Of a DNA stretch of 47,788 nucleotides, positions 7,345-16,012 are shown piece by piece. The position numbers and the translations under genes were made by a program. Numbering within the stretch: the stretch's first letter is position 1; each line of letters begins with the position of its first letter. The notes below the pieces were generated by a model. The model saw only the letters and a program-made list of their open reading frames with translations, searched no databases and was not told where the DNA came from. The stretch comes from an endosymbiont of Lamellibrachia barhami (GTDB taxonomy: Bacteria > Pseudomonadota > Gammaproteobacteria > Chromatiales > Chromatiaceae), in contig NZ_JAAVSH020000001.1 in assembly GCF_011947365.2 (NCBI RefSeq), forward strand, positions 3,927,872 to 3,975,659, in the 5' to 3' direction.

Positions 7345-10300
7345 TTACTGAAATTTCTCAGCCCGTTTGACCAGCTTTTCGATATCCTTCTCGCCCATGT
7401 TCCAGGGGGTACCGGGATGCAGGCAGCCGGCGGTGCACTTCTCTGCTGCCTTGACGATGTCCTTGTAGGTACCTGCCTGTGGATCCATGACCACGGCGAG
7501 CTTGTCGTCGTTGTAGGCGAAGATCTTCGGATTGATATCGGTGCACTCGTCGCAGGCGGTGCATTCCGGGGTCTCGATCCAGACCGGTTCATAATCTCCG
7601 GCAGGCGCGGCGCCTATACCCCCACCAAGGCTGCGGCCATTTGCTGAAATCGATCCCGCCAGCGCAGTTGCATTGCCTGATGCAGCCATCGACAGCAGGG
7701 TGGAGCTGAGACGGTTGGCCATATCGACCTTGGCCTGCTCCACCAAAGCGTTGACATCGACCTTGTCGAGTTCGCCGGCGATGTCCTTGAGCTGGTGCCA
7801 GAATTGGCGGCGCTCTTCGGCGGATTTGACAATCTCTGCGGAGCAGAGGATGCGCATCAGGCGGTTTTTGCCATCAACACCCCAGATGTAGGGGTAGTTA
7901 CCCTCGCGCTCGTCTTTGTCCATATCGAGGAACTTGTGGAAGGGGATCATCTCATCGCCCCAGGTCTCCAGCGGCGCTTTGCGAAAGTGTTTGCGGAAGC
8001 GGCCTTCGGAAACGGCGAAATCAGCGAAGGTCATAGGCACATCCAGTTTCGCCTCCTGATCGTTCTCATCGATATAATCGAGGCTGTAGGAGGGCCAATC
8101 TTCCTCAATGGCGGGATTGCCCTCCAGGTCGATGCAATCCTGCAGAGTCTCGCCGGCATCCGGGTCGAACTTTATCAGCGGGTAGGCGCGGGATTCCACT
8201 GCCATTTTCGACTGGCGTGCGGTGGCGTCGTCGGCCACGCCATGCTCCGGCTGGCAGACTGCGTAGATGTTGAAGAGTGCCGGACGGCGGCTGTTGAGGC
8301 CGTCGATATAGCCCTCGATCAGATGGGTGGTGTTGCTGACCGAGCCCTGTAGTACATACGAGGTGCGATGTGCCATACCGATCAGGCTCATCTCCTTGCG
8401 GATCTCCTCTTTGCCTTTCATCGCTTTGCCGTAGGGGGACATGTCGGCCACCTGAGAGATGAAGCCCGAGGTGCAGGCCTGACCGCCGGTGTTGGAGTAG
8501 ACTTGGGTATCGAGCACCAGCACCTTGATCGGCATCCCTGATGCAAGTGCCCGGGAGAGGTTCTGGAAGCCGATGTCGTACATGGCGCCGTCGCCGCCTA
8601 TCGCGACCACCGGCGGGCACATCAGCCACTCTTCGTCTGTAAACCCTTTCCATCTGTACTGTTGGAAGAAGGGCTCATGTTCCGCAGGGTTGTATTTGCC
8701 GGCCAGCTCAAGCTCGGCGCAGCGGATTGCCTTGAATCCGCCCGCCATCTTCGCCATGTGGCCTTCGAACAGCCCCATTGCTACGGATGGGCTGTCCTGG
8801 AACAGATGGCTGGTCCAGGGGAACGGATAGGGGTTGAATGGATAGGTGGATCCCCATACCGAGGTACAGCCGGTGGCGTTGACAATGCCCAGCTCGGCGC
8901 GGCCGTTCTTGGTCGGTCCCTCGCGGTAACGCCAGTGTAGATCGCGCAGGTCATTGAGTACGCCGGTGACCCACTTTAGCCACTCCTTGTCCACCAGGGT
9001 GTTTTCGTGGTCTGGGTCGATGCTGTCGCTGAGGCGGGAGAGGGTCAGGTCGCCCTCGTTGCTGTCCGCTGCCTTGATGAGGGCGTCCGGGTCACTCAGG
9101 TCGACACCGGAGGCGAGCTTGAGGCGGATGTGTTGTTCCAGACTGGCGATCAGATTGTCCAGTTTCGTCAGTTGCTTTTTTACCCGTGGCTGCATCAGCG
9201 CGGTGACTGTGCCGGTGAAGAGATGGGTGGCGGTCTTTTCGCCGCAGCCGAGGCAGGAGCCGTCGCCGCAGTCCATCGAGCTGTAGTTGTGCTTGTCGAG
9301 CAATAGGGTCTGAAGTGCGCCGATCTTCTCGTCGAGGTCATCGATGCGGTTGTAGGCCGCGTTGCTGGTGGGCAGGTCGAGCCAGAAATTCCAGTCGTTG
9401 CGCATCTTTTCGATGGCTGCGTTGTCCTGCGGTTCGGCGACCAACGCCAAGTCGTCACAGACATCGACGCACTCCATGCAGCCCTTGCAAGTGTAAGGGT
9501 TGATGGTGATGGAGAAGAGTCCGCCAGAGTTGGGTGCCTTCTTCTCTTTGAGGTTCCAGTAGGGTTTTGTGGCAGCGAAATCGAAGCTGCCCAGCGCATC
9601 GACAAAGCGGCCGAACTCTGCTTCCAGGTCGCTTCTGCGTGTTTCAGCGCCCTCGGTCTCCTCTTCCTGATCACTGGCAGCGATGGTTTCGAGGATCGCC
9701 CGGTCGAGCAGGCTGCGTACCTCGGCGCTCTCTCCCTGTTCGTTGATCAGTTCGCGCAGTCGTTTCTCCACCTTGCGGGTTTCGCGGCGCAGATACTGAG
9801 TCGGCATGCCCCCCGTCTCGATCTTGTTGATGACCGACGTGAAGATCTCGCCGATGGTGTTGACCAGGCCGGGGATCGAGGAGTCGGGGCAGATGGTATA
9901 GCAGTCCCCGCAAGCGGTGCAGTTTTCTGCCACCCACTTCGGATATTCGAAGCGGATCTGGGTCATATCACGGAAGATGCCAGTGGAGGCGGGTACCAGC
10001 GACAGTGCCTGATAGGGGTCGGCCAGGTTGTCGGAACCCTTGCCGCTGGCGTAGAAGCTGCCGGTCTGTTCCCAGAAGCGGTGTATGTCGGAGATGCCGC
10101 CGTTGCCCTCGGGCAGTTGTTTCAGCATCACCGGCAGGCCGATCTCTTTCTTCAGCTTGCTGCTGCTTTGGGGACCCACCTGCATGTTGGTGATTGAGTG
10201 GATCTCGTCGAAACCACGGTGCACGATGCGCAGGTTGTCTTCCACTACGCGCTGACCTTTGGCGCCGAACTTATCCTGCAACTGGTCTTCGATCGATTTG

Positions 10301-12282
10301 AAAAGCTTGTTCTCGTCGAGACCGGCCATCTCCATCAACGGCGAACCGGCGAAGAAGGCACCCTGAAAGGCGTTGCCCTGCATGCGCAGCTGCAGTTCCG
10401 GGTTGCTGGCCTCTTCCCGGGCGATCTTGAAGCCGTCGATGTAGAAGATCTGGATCTCGTTCTCCAGCGCCTGCTGCTGCATCCAGCGTGGAAAACTGGT
10501 CCAGACCGCCTCGGGGCTCTCCAGATTGGACTGGATGATCAGGGTGCCGCCTTTTATCAGACCGGAGAGCGGGTTGGAATGGCTATATACGTTGGGATCG
10601 GGACTCAGCACCACGTCCACATAGTGGTATTCGCAGTTGAGTGGGATCGGCGTGGGGGCCGCTGACAGATAGTAGGTGGTGGGTTGACCCTTCTTCTCGG
10701 ATCCATACTTCGGGTTTGCCTTGATCTCGTAGCCGAGCAGGTCGTAGAGGGTCATCACCAGGTTCTTGCCGGTAGTGATGGCGCCCCAGCCCCCCACCGA
10801 ATGCATCCGCACCGTGATGGAACCTTCCGGCATCAGATTGGGATTTTCGGAGCCGTGCACCGAAAGCTTGCCCACATTGGGATAGGCATCCAGCAGTTTC
10901 TGGATGTGGATCTCCTGCTTCGGGTTGGCCGCTTCTTCGCGCACGAAATCGATGCCGAGGTAGAAGAAGGTCTTCTGATCGCCATCGGGCAGCATGTTCT
11001 CAATCGCGCCGATCAGCCCCTCTGGCTGCAGGTCGCGAGAACCCATGCCGTAGGCGCCGGAGTAGAGGCGCGGCGCGTCTTTCAGGGTTTTGTAGGTGGC
11101 GTAGTCGGGATAGGGTTGTTTACCGTCAGCCTGACCGTTCTCCATGCACTTGGAGAGGGCGGCGCGTATTTCACGCATCAGTGGAAGATCTTCCGCCAGT
11201 GGCTGGTCGGTGCGCTCAAGCACTACTACGCCTTTTTTGCCCTGCAGCGCCTTGCCGAGCAGGTCGCCGGGGAACGGGCGGAACAGGGTGACATCGATCA
11301 CGCCTATTTTCAGTTGGCGGGTCTTTGCCAGATATTCGGCTACGCTGCGAGCCTGTACCACCATCGAGCCCATGCCTACGATCAGATAATCGGCCTTGTC
11401 GGCATTAAAGCTGCCGATGCGGTCATAGCGGCGGCCGGTCAGTTCATAGTATTCGTCCATGACCTGTTCGGTGAGATCGGTGATATGGTCGTAGAAGTAG
11501 GGACGCTGCGCCGCCTGGGTCTGCATATAGGCGTCCTGGTTCTGTACCCCGCCTGACTGCATCGGGTTGTCCACGTCCCAGATCATGGGGATGCGGCGGC
11601 GTTTCTCGCCGTAGAGCATCTTTTGCGCCGGGGTGGGGGATTCGATCTCGTCATCGGGACGGCCGAGGAACTCCGCGATCAACTCGCGTTCGGGCACCTG
11701 CAGAGGTTCGATCAGATGGGTGGTGAGAAAACCATCCTGGGCCACCACAGCAGGCGTTAGCGACAGCTCGGCGATCTTGCGACCGATCAGATTGAGGTCG
11801 GCAGCGCCTTGGGCATCGTTGGCGAAGAGCTGGAAAAAGCCGGTGTCGTCGATGCAGTGAAAATCATCGTGGCCGCAGTGGACGTTGAGGGACGCCTTGG
11901 TGATGGCGCGGCAGCCGATGTTCAGCACGTAGGGAAGGCGTTTTCCGGCTGCGGCATAGAGGGACTCGTGCATGAACGCGACGCCCTGGGCCGATGAAAA
12001 GTTGGTGGAACGCAGACCGGTCATTGACATGCCTGCGGTAACTGCGGCTGCAGCGTGTTCAGATTCAGGTTCCACGAAGATCAGAGCGCGGTCCGAGATA
12101 TTCACATGTCCCTTGGCCATCTCTTCCGCCCAATATTCACCCATCTGGGTCGACGGTGTGATGGGGTAGGCGCCGGCTGCATCGGATGCCTCACGCTCGC
12201 ACATGATGACTGCAGTATTACCGTCCATCGCCATGCGGATGCCAGGGTACTTGAAGGTCTTGGTCTCTTTTTTGCCGAACAT
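7345..12282 (-). CDS. nifJ: Pyruvate:ferredoxin (flavodoxin) oxidoreductase, extended single-chain form
   Basis: Interconverts pyruvate + CoA with acetyl-CoA + CO2, using ferredoxin or flavodoxin. In order along 1645 residues: the pyruvate-binding alpha domain (AYPITPSTQMGEYWAEEMA at about 38, FVEPESEHAAAA), transketolase-like domain II (about 290-420), the gamma domain (SVGGWGAITTGKN, about 490-680), a ferredoxin region with CTACGDCYTICP (about 786) and CKGCMECVDVC (about 930), an LGCGEKTATHLF segment (about 1010), the TPP-binding beta domain (GDGAMYDIGFQNLSRA, about 1227) and a C-terminal extra Fe-S motif CTACDECTDINP (about 1572). Typical NifJ has about 1170-1200 residues. The excess comes from roughly 130 residues between the two ferredoxin motifs and from the C-terminal ferredoxin-like tail. 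It lies between rnfB and tpx. Confidence 0.95.
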   Translation of the reverse strand: MFGKKETKTFKYPGIRMAMDGNTAVIMCEREASDAAGAYPITPSTQMGEYWAEEMAKGHVNISDRALIFVEPESEHAAAAVTAGMSMTGLRSTNFSSAQGVAFMHESLYAAAGKRLPYVLNIGCRAITKASLNVHCGHDDFHCIDDTGFFQLFANDAQGAADLNLIGRKIAELSLTPAVVAQDGFLTTHLIEPLQVPERELIAEFLGRPDDEIESPTPAQKMLYGEKRRRIPMIWDVDNPMQSGGVQNQDAYMQTQAAQRPYFYDHITDLTEQVMDEYYELTGRRYDRIGSFNADKADYLIVGMGSMVVQARSVAEYLAKTRQLKIGVIDVTLFRPFPGDLLGKALQGKKGVVVLERTDQPLAEDLPLMREIRAALSKCMENGQADGKQPYPDYATYKTLKDAPRLYSGAYGMGSRDLQPEGLIGAIENMLPDGDQKTFFYLGIDFVREEAANPKQEIHIQKLLDAYPNVGKLSVHGSENPNLMPEGSITVRMHSVGGWGAITTGKNLVMTLYDLLGYEIKANPKYGSEKKGQPTTYYLSAAPTPIPLNCEYHYVDVVLSPDPNVYSHSNPLSGLIKGGTLIIQSNLESPEAVWTSFPRWMQQQALENEIQIFYIDGFKIAREEASNPELQLRMQGNAFQGAFFAGSPLMEMAGLDENKLFKSIEDQLQDKFGAKGQRVVEDNLRIVHRGFDEIHSITNMQVGPQSSSKLKKEIGLPVMLKQLPEGNGGISDIHRFWEQTGSFYASGKGSDNLADPYQALSLVPASTGIFRDMTQIRFEYPKWVAENCTACGDCYTICPDSSIPGLVNTIGEIFTSVINKIETGGMPTQYLRRETRKVEKRLRELINEQGESAEVRSLLDRAILETIAASDQEEETEGAETRRSDLEAEFGRFVDALGSFDFAATKPYWNLKEKKAPNSGGLFSITINPYTCKGCMECVDVCDDLALVAEPQDNAAIEKMRNDWNFWLDLPTSNAAYNRIDDLDEKIGALQTLLLDKHNYSSMDCGDGSCLGCGEKTATHLFTGTVTALMQPRVKKQLTKLDNLIASLEQHIRLKLASGVDLSDPDALIKAADSNEGDLTLSRLSDSIDPDHENTLVDKEWLKWVTGVLNDLRDLHWRYREGPTKNGRAELGIVNATGCTSVWGSTYPFNPYPFPWTSHLFQDSPSVAMGLFEGHMAKMAGGFKAIRCAELELAGKYNPAEHEPFFQQYRWKGFTDEEWLMCPPVVAIGGDGAMYDIGFQNLSRALASGMPIKVLVLDTQVYSNTGGQACTSGFISQVADMSPYGKAMKGKEEIRKEMSLIGMAHRTSYVLQGSVSNTTHLIEGYIDGLNSRRPALFNIYAVCQPEHGVADDATARQSKMAVESRAYPLIKFDPDAGETLQDCIDLEGNPAIEEDWPSYSLDYIDENDQEAKLDVPMTFADFAVSEGRFRKHFRKAPLETWGDEMIPFHKFLDMDKDEREGNYPYIWGVDGKNRLMRILCSAEIVKSAEERRQFWHQLKDIAGELDKVDVNALVEQAKVDMANRLSSTLLSMAASGNATALAGSISANGRSLGGGIGAAPAGDYEPVWIETPECTACDECTDINPKIFAYNDDKLAVVMDPQAGTYKDIVKAAEKCTAGCLHPGTPWNMGEKDIEKLVKRAEKFQ

Positions 12283-12456
12283 AGTCTCTGTCTCGTTTCA
12301 GTCAGCCTGGGTGTTGGTAACGCGGAGGCCGCAATGCCGCAAAGAACGCGGGGTTATATTTTTTCCTGTTGCTTCTTTGAACAGTTCAGGTATTGGTATC
12401 TTGAGTAATTTCCCTCTAAAAAACTTTACGCTTTACGCGTTGCTGCAATCTCAGTG

Positions 12457-13383
12457 TTAGATTACAGAGTGCTGGGGCAACGCCTCCTTGCGCACAATAT
12501 GCTTTGCCTGACGGCCCTTGATCGCGATGTCGCCATCCAGCCAGACTATGGCGCCGGTGGGGCAGCGTTGGGTGGCTACGGGGGAGGCCAGGGCATTCTT
12601 TTCGTAGTCGATCACTGCAAGGTTGTCGTGGATGGTGATCAGCGCTTCCGGACTGTCTTTTGCACAACGCTCGCAGGCAGTGCAGGCCACGGCGCAATCG
12701 GCTTCAGCCCCGTCACCATTATCCAGGTTTTTACACGCCACCCATAACCTGTGGCTGATTGGCTGGATGGAGAAGAGTTCCTTAGGGCAGACATCGACAC
12801 AGTCCCCACAGGCCGTGCACTTGGCATTAGTGACCACGGGGAGGCCATGTTGATCCATGGTGATGGCGTCGAGTTCGCAGAACTCAGCACAATCGCCGAT
12901 TCCAATACATCCCCAACTGCAACCTTTCGGACCACCGGCCACAACGGCTGCTGCCCTGCATGAAGAGAGGCCTTGGTAATGCGCCCGCATACGCGCGACA
13001 TGGGTGCCACCCGCACAGGCGAGGCGAGCCACCCGCTGTTCCACTTCACCCGCCGCTACGCCAAGGTAATCCGCAATCTCTTCAATGGCATCCTGCGAAT
13101 TCACCGTGCACTGCGCCGGTTCCAGACTGCCGTCGACCAATCCTTCAGCAAAAGGGCGACAACCCGCGGTACCGCAGGCGCCGCAGTTGGTCAGTGGCAG
13201 CATCTCTTCGACTTCATCGATGCGAGGATCTTCGAATACCCACAGCTTACGGTTTGCAATGGCCAGGGTAAGAGATAAAACAAGCCCCAAACCGCTCATG
13301 AAAGCGATTGCGATAGAGATATGAATAAGGTTGTCGTAGTCCAAATTTCCAACCACTTTCAGGTTGTCATCAACGGGTAACAA
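12457..13383 (-). CDS. rnfB: Rnf complex ferredoxin-like electron-transfer subunit RnfB, extended
   Basis: A 308-residue subunit that takes electrons from soluble ferredoxin. One N-terminal helix (about 20-44) is followed by the Fe-S domain NCGACGTAGC with Cys67, 70, 75 and 92, then several ferredoxin-type groups: Cys155/159/165/169, CTACGDCVDVCP (189-199), Cys217/230/234/237/240 and CPTGAI (274). E. coli RsxB has about 192 residues, so this form carries additional clusters at its C-terminus. The frame opens at a TTG with no convincing ribosome binding site; the residue-10 GTG is an alternative, and the membrane helix excludes much later starts. It is the first gene of the block, with an AT-rich palindrome 59 bases upstream. 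Confidence 0.93.
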   Translation of the reverse strand: MLPVDDNLKVVGNLDYDNLIHISIAIAFMSGLGLVLSLTLAIANRKLWVFEDPRIDEVEEMLPLTNCGACGTAGCRPFAEGLVDGSLEPAQCTVNSQDAIEEIADYLGVAAGEVEQRVARLACAGGTHVARMRAHYQGLSSCRAAAVVAGGPKGCSWGCIGIGDCAEFCELDAITMDQHGLPVVTNAKCTACGDCVDVCPKELFSIQPISHRLWVACKNLDNGDGAEADCAVACTACERCAKDSPEALITIHDNLAVIDYEKNALASPVATQRCPTGAIVWLDGDIAIKGRQAKHIVRKEALPQHSVI

Positions 13384-13441
13384 AAACCGCAGTATTACTG
13401 GGAGTCTAAGGGAGGGAGATGTATTAATCTAGATAATATTA

Positions 13442-13458
13442 TTAATACTCAGTATTAA
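13442..13458. promoter_or_regulatory. Candidate operator palindrome upstream of rnfB
   Basis: TTAATACT-C-AGTATTAA is a perfect 8+1+8 palindrome in a very AT-rich stretch (13420-13510), directly ahead of the first gene of the rnf/nifJ block. The size and symmetry suit a dimeric helix-turn-helix regulator. I cannot assign it to a known regulator; it does not match the FNR consensus. Confidence 0.5.
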
Positions 13459-14012
13459 AATTAATGAGAGGAATATCTAGCATTGAATTATTAAATATTA
13501 ACCTGATAACCTCTAAAATTCAGCCATGATCGGAGAGTTTTTTCAATCCGCAAATAACGCAATTTTCCCTTGTACATTAAGTCATTGCATCCGTCCAATA
13601 AGCCCTATTGTGTAATCATTAAATCGGCCGATGCAGATGAATAACCATCAGGTTTTCATACAAAATCAATGCATTTGCGTTGTTCGCGGACAAATCTCTT
13701 TCCCTAAACGCAGCTGTGTTATAGGGGTAATCAGTATTAATGGCTGATCCCGAAAAAGGCTTGATCTCGTGGGTCTGCCACGTGCGTTCCTGAAAATGTT
13801 CATGGCACTGTGGGCATGACAAGGCGTGGCGAACAGAGTCGCCCATCGTGAGACTTCTTTTCCTGTTTCCGCACAGCCACCAGGCAATAACAGTCGTTGA
13901 GGTATTTACCCAGGAGGCGTGGTTGTTGGCGGAAATGAAATGAAGAGTGGAAGATACCGGGCGGCCAGATAGGATATTGCTCTTCTCCGGTATCCTCTTG
14001 TTGTTGCTGTAT
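13459..14012. other. Gene-poor stretch upstream of the rnf block
   Basis: About 550 bases without a convincing gene. The first half is AT-rich and probably carries promoter elements for the rnf block. An inverted repeat GATACCGG (13953-13960) / CCGGTATC (13987-13994) lies downstream of the small minus-strand gene and may be part of its terminator, although no clear T-run follows. Open frames of 73-75 codons on the minus strand (13619-13887) have no ribosome binding site and no recognisable domain. Confidence 0.5.
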
Positions 14013-14204
14013 TCAGAAGCACTTATGCGGATCGCTCAAGTCTTCTCCCGTATTTAACTCCTTCTGCAACAATAGCTTATAGGTCTTTAGTATCAGACGC
14101 TCATGAAGCGTCTTTGGCGGACTCATTTCATCGACCACCGTCTGAAAACGATCTATTTTCTTATTGTGAGACATTTTGGAATTTTGCTGCACTGTCATAG
14201 TCAT
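14013..14204 (-). CDS. Small hypothetical protein
   Basis: A 63-residue charged protein (MTMTVQQNSK at the start, LHERLILKTYKLLLQKEL in the middle, DPHKCF at the end) with no signal peptide or membrane helix. A weak ATCGGG precedes the ATG by a few bases. A second ATG is two codons in and a third is at residue 11. The amphipathic, Lys/Leu-rich character is protein-like, but I do not recognise a family and no neighbour points to a function. It lies alone between the gene-poor stretch and a TPR-gene relic. Confidence 0.45.
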   Translation of the reverse strand: MTMTVQQNSKMSHNKKIDRFQTVVDEMSPPKTLHERLILKTYKLLLQKELNTGEDLSDPHKCF

Positions 14205-14348
14205 ATTCCCGATCCCCTACTCACTTTTAAGTGTAGGTCTATTTTGGAAGAAAAATAATCGGCAGCGCCTGATCTGAGTGTAGGAATTTTCCGATATCAG
14301 AGGATTGAGAGATCGCGATTAGAATAATCGCCGGTTTGCCTATCTCCC

Positions 14349-14466
14349 TGTGGGCGCTGGTGAACTCCGGATTTAGCGGGAAGGCTTGTCGATATTCGGT
14401 TTCCGCTTCGTCCAGCCGTCCCTGTTCCTGCAGAAAGTAGCCCATGTTTTGTGTGCCGCCACGGAA
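14349..14466 (-). pseudogene. Relic of the TPR-methyltransferase gene at 23.8-25.3 kb
   Basis: About 118 bases match, with scattered changes, the segment near 24935-25052 inside the second TPR-methyltransferase gene. Both read FLQEQGRLDEAE-EYRQA and then LNPEFT-AH. The match ends abruptly on both sides, and the frame runs into unrelated sequence. It is one TPR unit copied about 10 kb away and left as debris. It lies directly upstream of the T6SS cargo unit. Confidence 0.8.
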
Positions 14467-14554
14467 GAATCGCTTGCAGGATCTGACTGTTTGATCGAAA
14501 ATGATCGAGTCTCAAAGTCACGAAAGTGGCGAGATGACTAAGGGAGTCAGCCTA

Positions 14555-15433
14555 ATGGCAAATAATCGCATTCCCGGACCGATTGGCATGGCAGCAGATC
14601 CATCCATGGTGGATAGCGGTACATTGTGCATTACGGCCAGCTCGTCCCCCGGTCCACTCTCCCTGCAGTCCCCCACAACAAGCCAATTTGTAGCACTTGC
14701 CCTCGCGCGGCTGGTAAATGCAACCCAGCACTTCGCCGATAGGCGGATCCAGAATACTCAACTACGTAGAAAATATCTGGCCGAATGCAAGCGATGCATT
14801 CAGGCACTGCCGCCGCTGTTTCAGCAGCACCAGATCAGCGACAGGCATGCACAGCGCTTCGCCAGTGGGTTAAGCCACGAGATAGCTGGCCTGCAGGCGC
14901 TGATCGGCGCCGGAACCGTTCCGGCATACTACAAACTGCTGATCACCATTCGCGGCCATGATGGAGCGGGCATCCAGGCGCTCTTGCATACCCACTTCAT
15001 CCAGTTGGGTGACGCCGAAAAAGAACACTTCTGCTTGGGGCTGATCAATACCCTTACGCCCAATCTCTTCGGTCTGCGGGGGATAGCCGGTCTGTTCAGA
15101 ATCGAGGTCTGGCTGCGATTTATGACTGCCTGTCTGGTTTGGATGCAGGAGGCCAGCCGCATGGCCGAGGCCCTCACCTGGCGACCGGAGCTTATTCGAG
15201 TCAGCACCTATCGGCTCGTGGAACACAAAAGCACGACCCGGCCGCCCCCTGCGCCACGTGCACGACCCAGCCCACCGCCACCAAAACCGACGAATGATGA
15301 GAACCTGGCTCAGGTTGACCAGAACCAACAGGCTGCGACGTTGGAGAGTGCCGCAAAGGATGGCGCCCCGTTCTGCGAAGAGTGCGAGAAGGCCCGCCGC
15401 AGCCAAGAAGCGGAGGCGCAGGGTGCCGCATGA
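14555..15433 (+). CDS. Unknown first gene of the T6SS cargo unit
   Basis: A 292-residue protein whose start is set by AAGGGAG eight bases before the ATG of MANNRIPGPIG. The N-terminus has a Pro/Gly-rich pattern, IPGPIG then DSGTL then SPGPLS (residues 5-38). A helical middle follows (about 45-220), then a Pro-rich linker (PPPAPRARPSPPPPKP, about 228-246) and a short charged tail with CEEC. I do not recognise the family. Its stop overlaps the start of the DUF4123 gene (ATGA), so it belongs to the secretion-cargo operon. With no vgrG or PAAR gene present, it may be the component that attaches the cargo to the spike, or a second cargo protein. Both are guesses. Confidence 0.75.
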   Translation: MANNRIPGPIGMAADPSMVDSGTLCITASSSPGPLSLQSPTTSQFVALALARLVNATQHFADRRIQNTQLRRKYLAECKRCIQALPPLFQQHQISDRHAQRFASGLSHEIAGLQALIGAGTVPAYYKLLITIRGHDGAGIQALLHTHFIQLGDAEKEHFCLGLINTLTPNLFGLRGIAGLFRIEVWLRFMTACLVWMQEASRMAEALTWRPELIRVSTYRLVEHKSTTRPPPAPRARPSPPPPKPTNDENLAQVDQNQQAATLESAAKDGAPFCEECEKARRSQEAEAQGAA

Positions 15434-16005
15434 GTGGTGACAGTGTCCAACAGATCATCGATTACCTGTGGCCGGAAGGCGACAGCCTGACCGGCCCTCA
15501 GGTCTACGCAGTGCTGGACGGGGGGCGCGACCGGCGCATCGAGCCGATGGTACGACTAAGCCGCCTGGAACACGCCTGCCTCTTCTCAGGACGACTTACA
15601 GCACGCATGCAGGCAGCTGCCCCCTATGTGGTTCACCTGGCACCCGATGCACGTTTCACCCGAGAGTTGCTGGAGACAGGCTGGGGAGAGAGCTGGGGCT
15701 TTTTCACCATCGTGCCGGTCGATGTCACGCTGGAGCAGCACCGCCGCCATTTTCGCACGCTGTTGCGGATCCAGGACGAGTCGGGCCGTATCTTGATGTT
15801 TCGCTTCTACGACCCGAGAGTGCTGCGAGTCTATCTGCCGACCTGTACGGGTGACGAGGCGAGGCAGTTTTTTGGGCCAGTGCCGCAGATGGTTGCCGAA
15901 GCCGAGGATGGCGGCAGTCTGGTCACCTATACTCCCAAGACAACGGGCGTCACTGCGCAGAGCCTCTCTTTCAAACCCGCTCCGTCCCCTGAACCTGCAG
16001 ATTGA
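15430..16005 (+). CDS. DUF4123 T6SS effector chaperone/adaptor
   Basis: A 191-residue protein with the DUF4123 signature: VYAVLDGGRD near residue 25, HACLFSG, APYVVHLAPDARFTRELLE, GWGESWGFF, HFRTLLRI and FRFYDPRVLRVYLPTC, ending near FFGPVP. DUF4123 proteins bind T6SS effectors and load them onto the VgrG/PAAR spike. The start overlaps the preceding stop by four bases, and an in-frame ATG 16 codons upstream is rejected because it lies inside the upstream gene. It is followed after 7 bases by the acidic-tailed accessory gene and then the metallopeptidase effector, the usual chaperone-then-effector order. Confidence 0.92.
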   Translation: MSGDSVQQIIDYLWPEGDSLTGPQVYAVLDGGRDRRIEPMVRLSRLEHACLFSGRLTARMQAAAPYVVHLAPDARFTRELLETGWGESWGFFTIVPVDVTLEQHRRHFRTLLRIQDESGRILMFRFYDPRVLRVYLPTCTGDEARQFFGPVPQMVAEAEDGGSLVTYTPKTTGVTAQSLSFKPAPSPEPAD

Positions 16006-16012
16006 TGAAAGG

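Noticed and set aside
10684-11556. 290-codon plus-strand open frame
   Set aside because: It lies fully antisense to the well-supported nifJ gene; GC-rich coding sequence commonly gives such shadows.
13442-13458. FNR-type site upstream of rnfB
   Set aside because: The palindrome lacks the TTGAT-N4-ATCAA consensus, so it is left as an unassigned operator.
13619-13887. Overlapping 73- and 75-codon minus-strand frames with CPQCHEHF
   Set aside because: No ribosome binding site, no known domain apart from a single CxxC, and the two frames compete.
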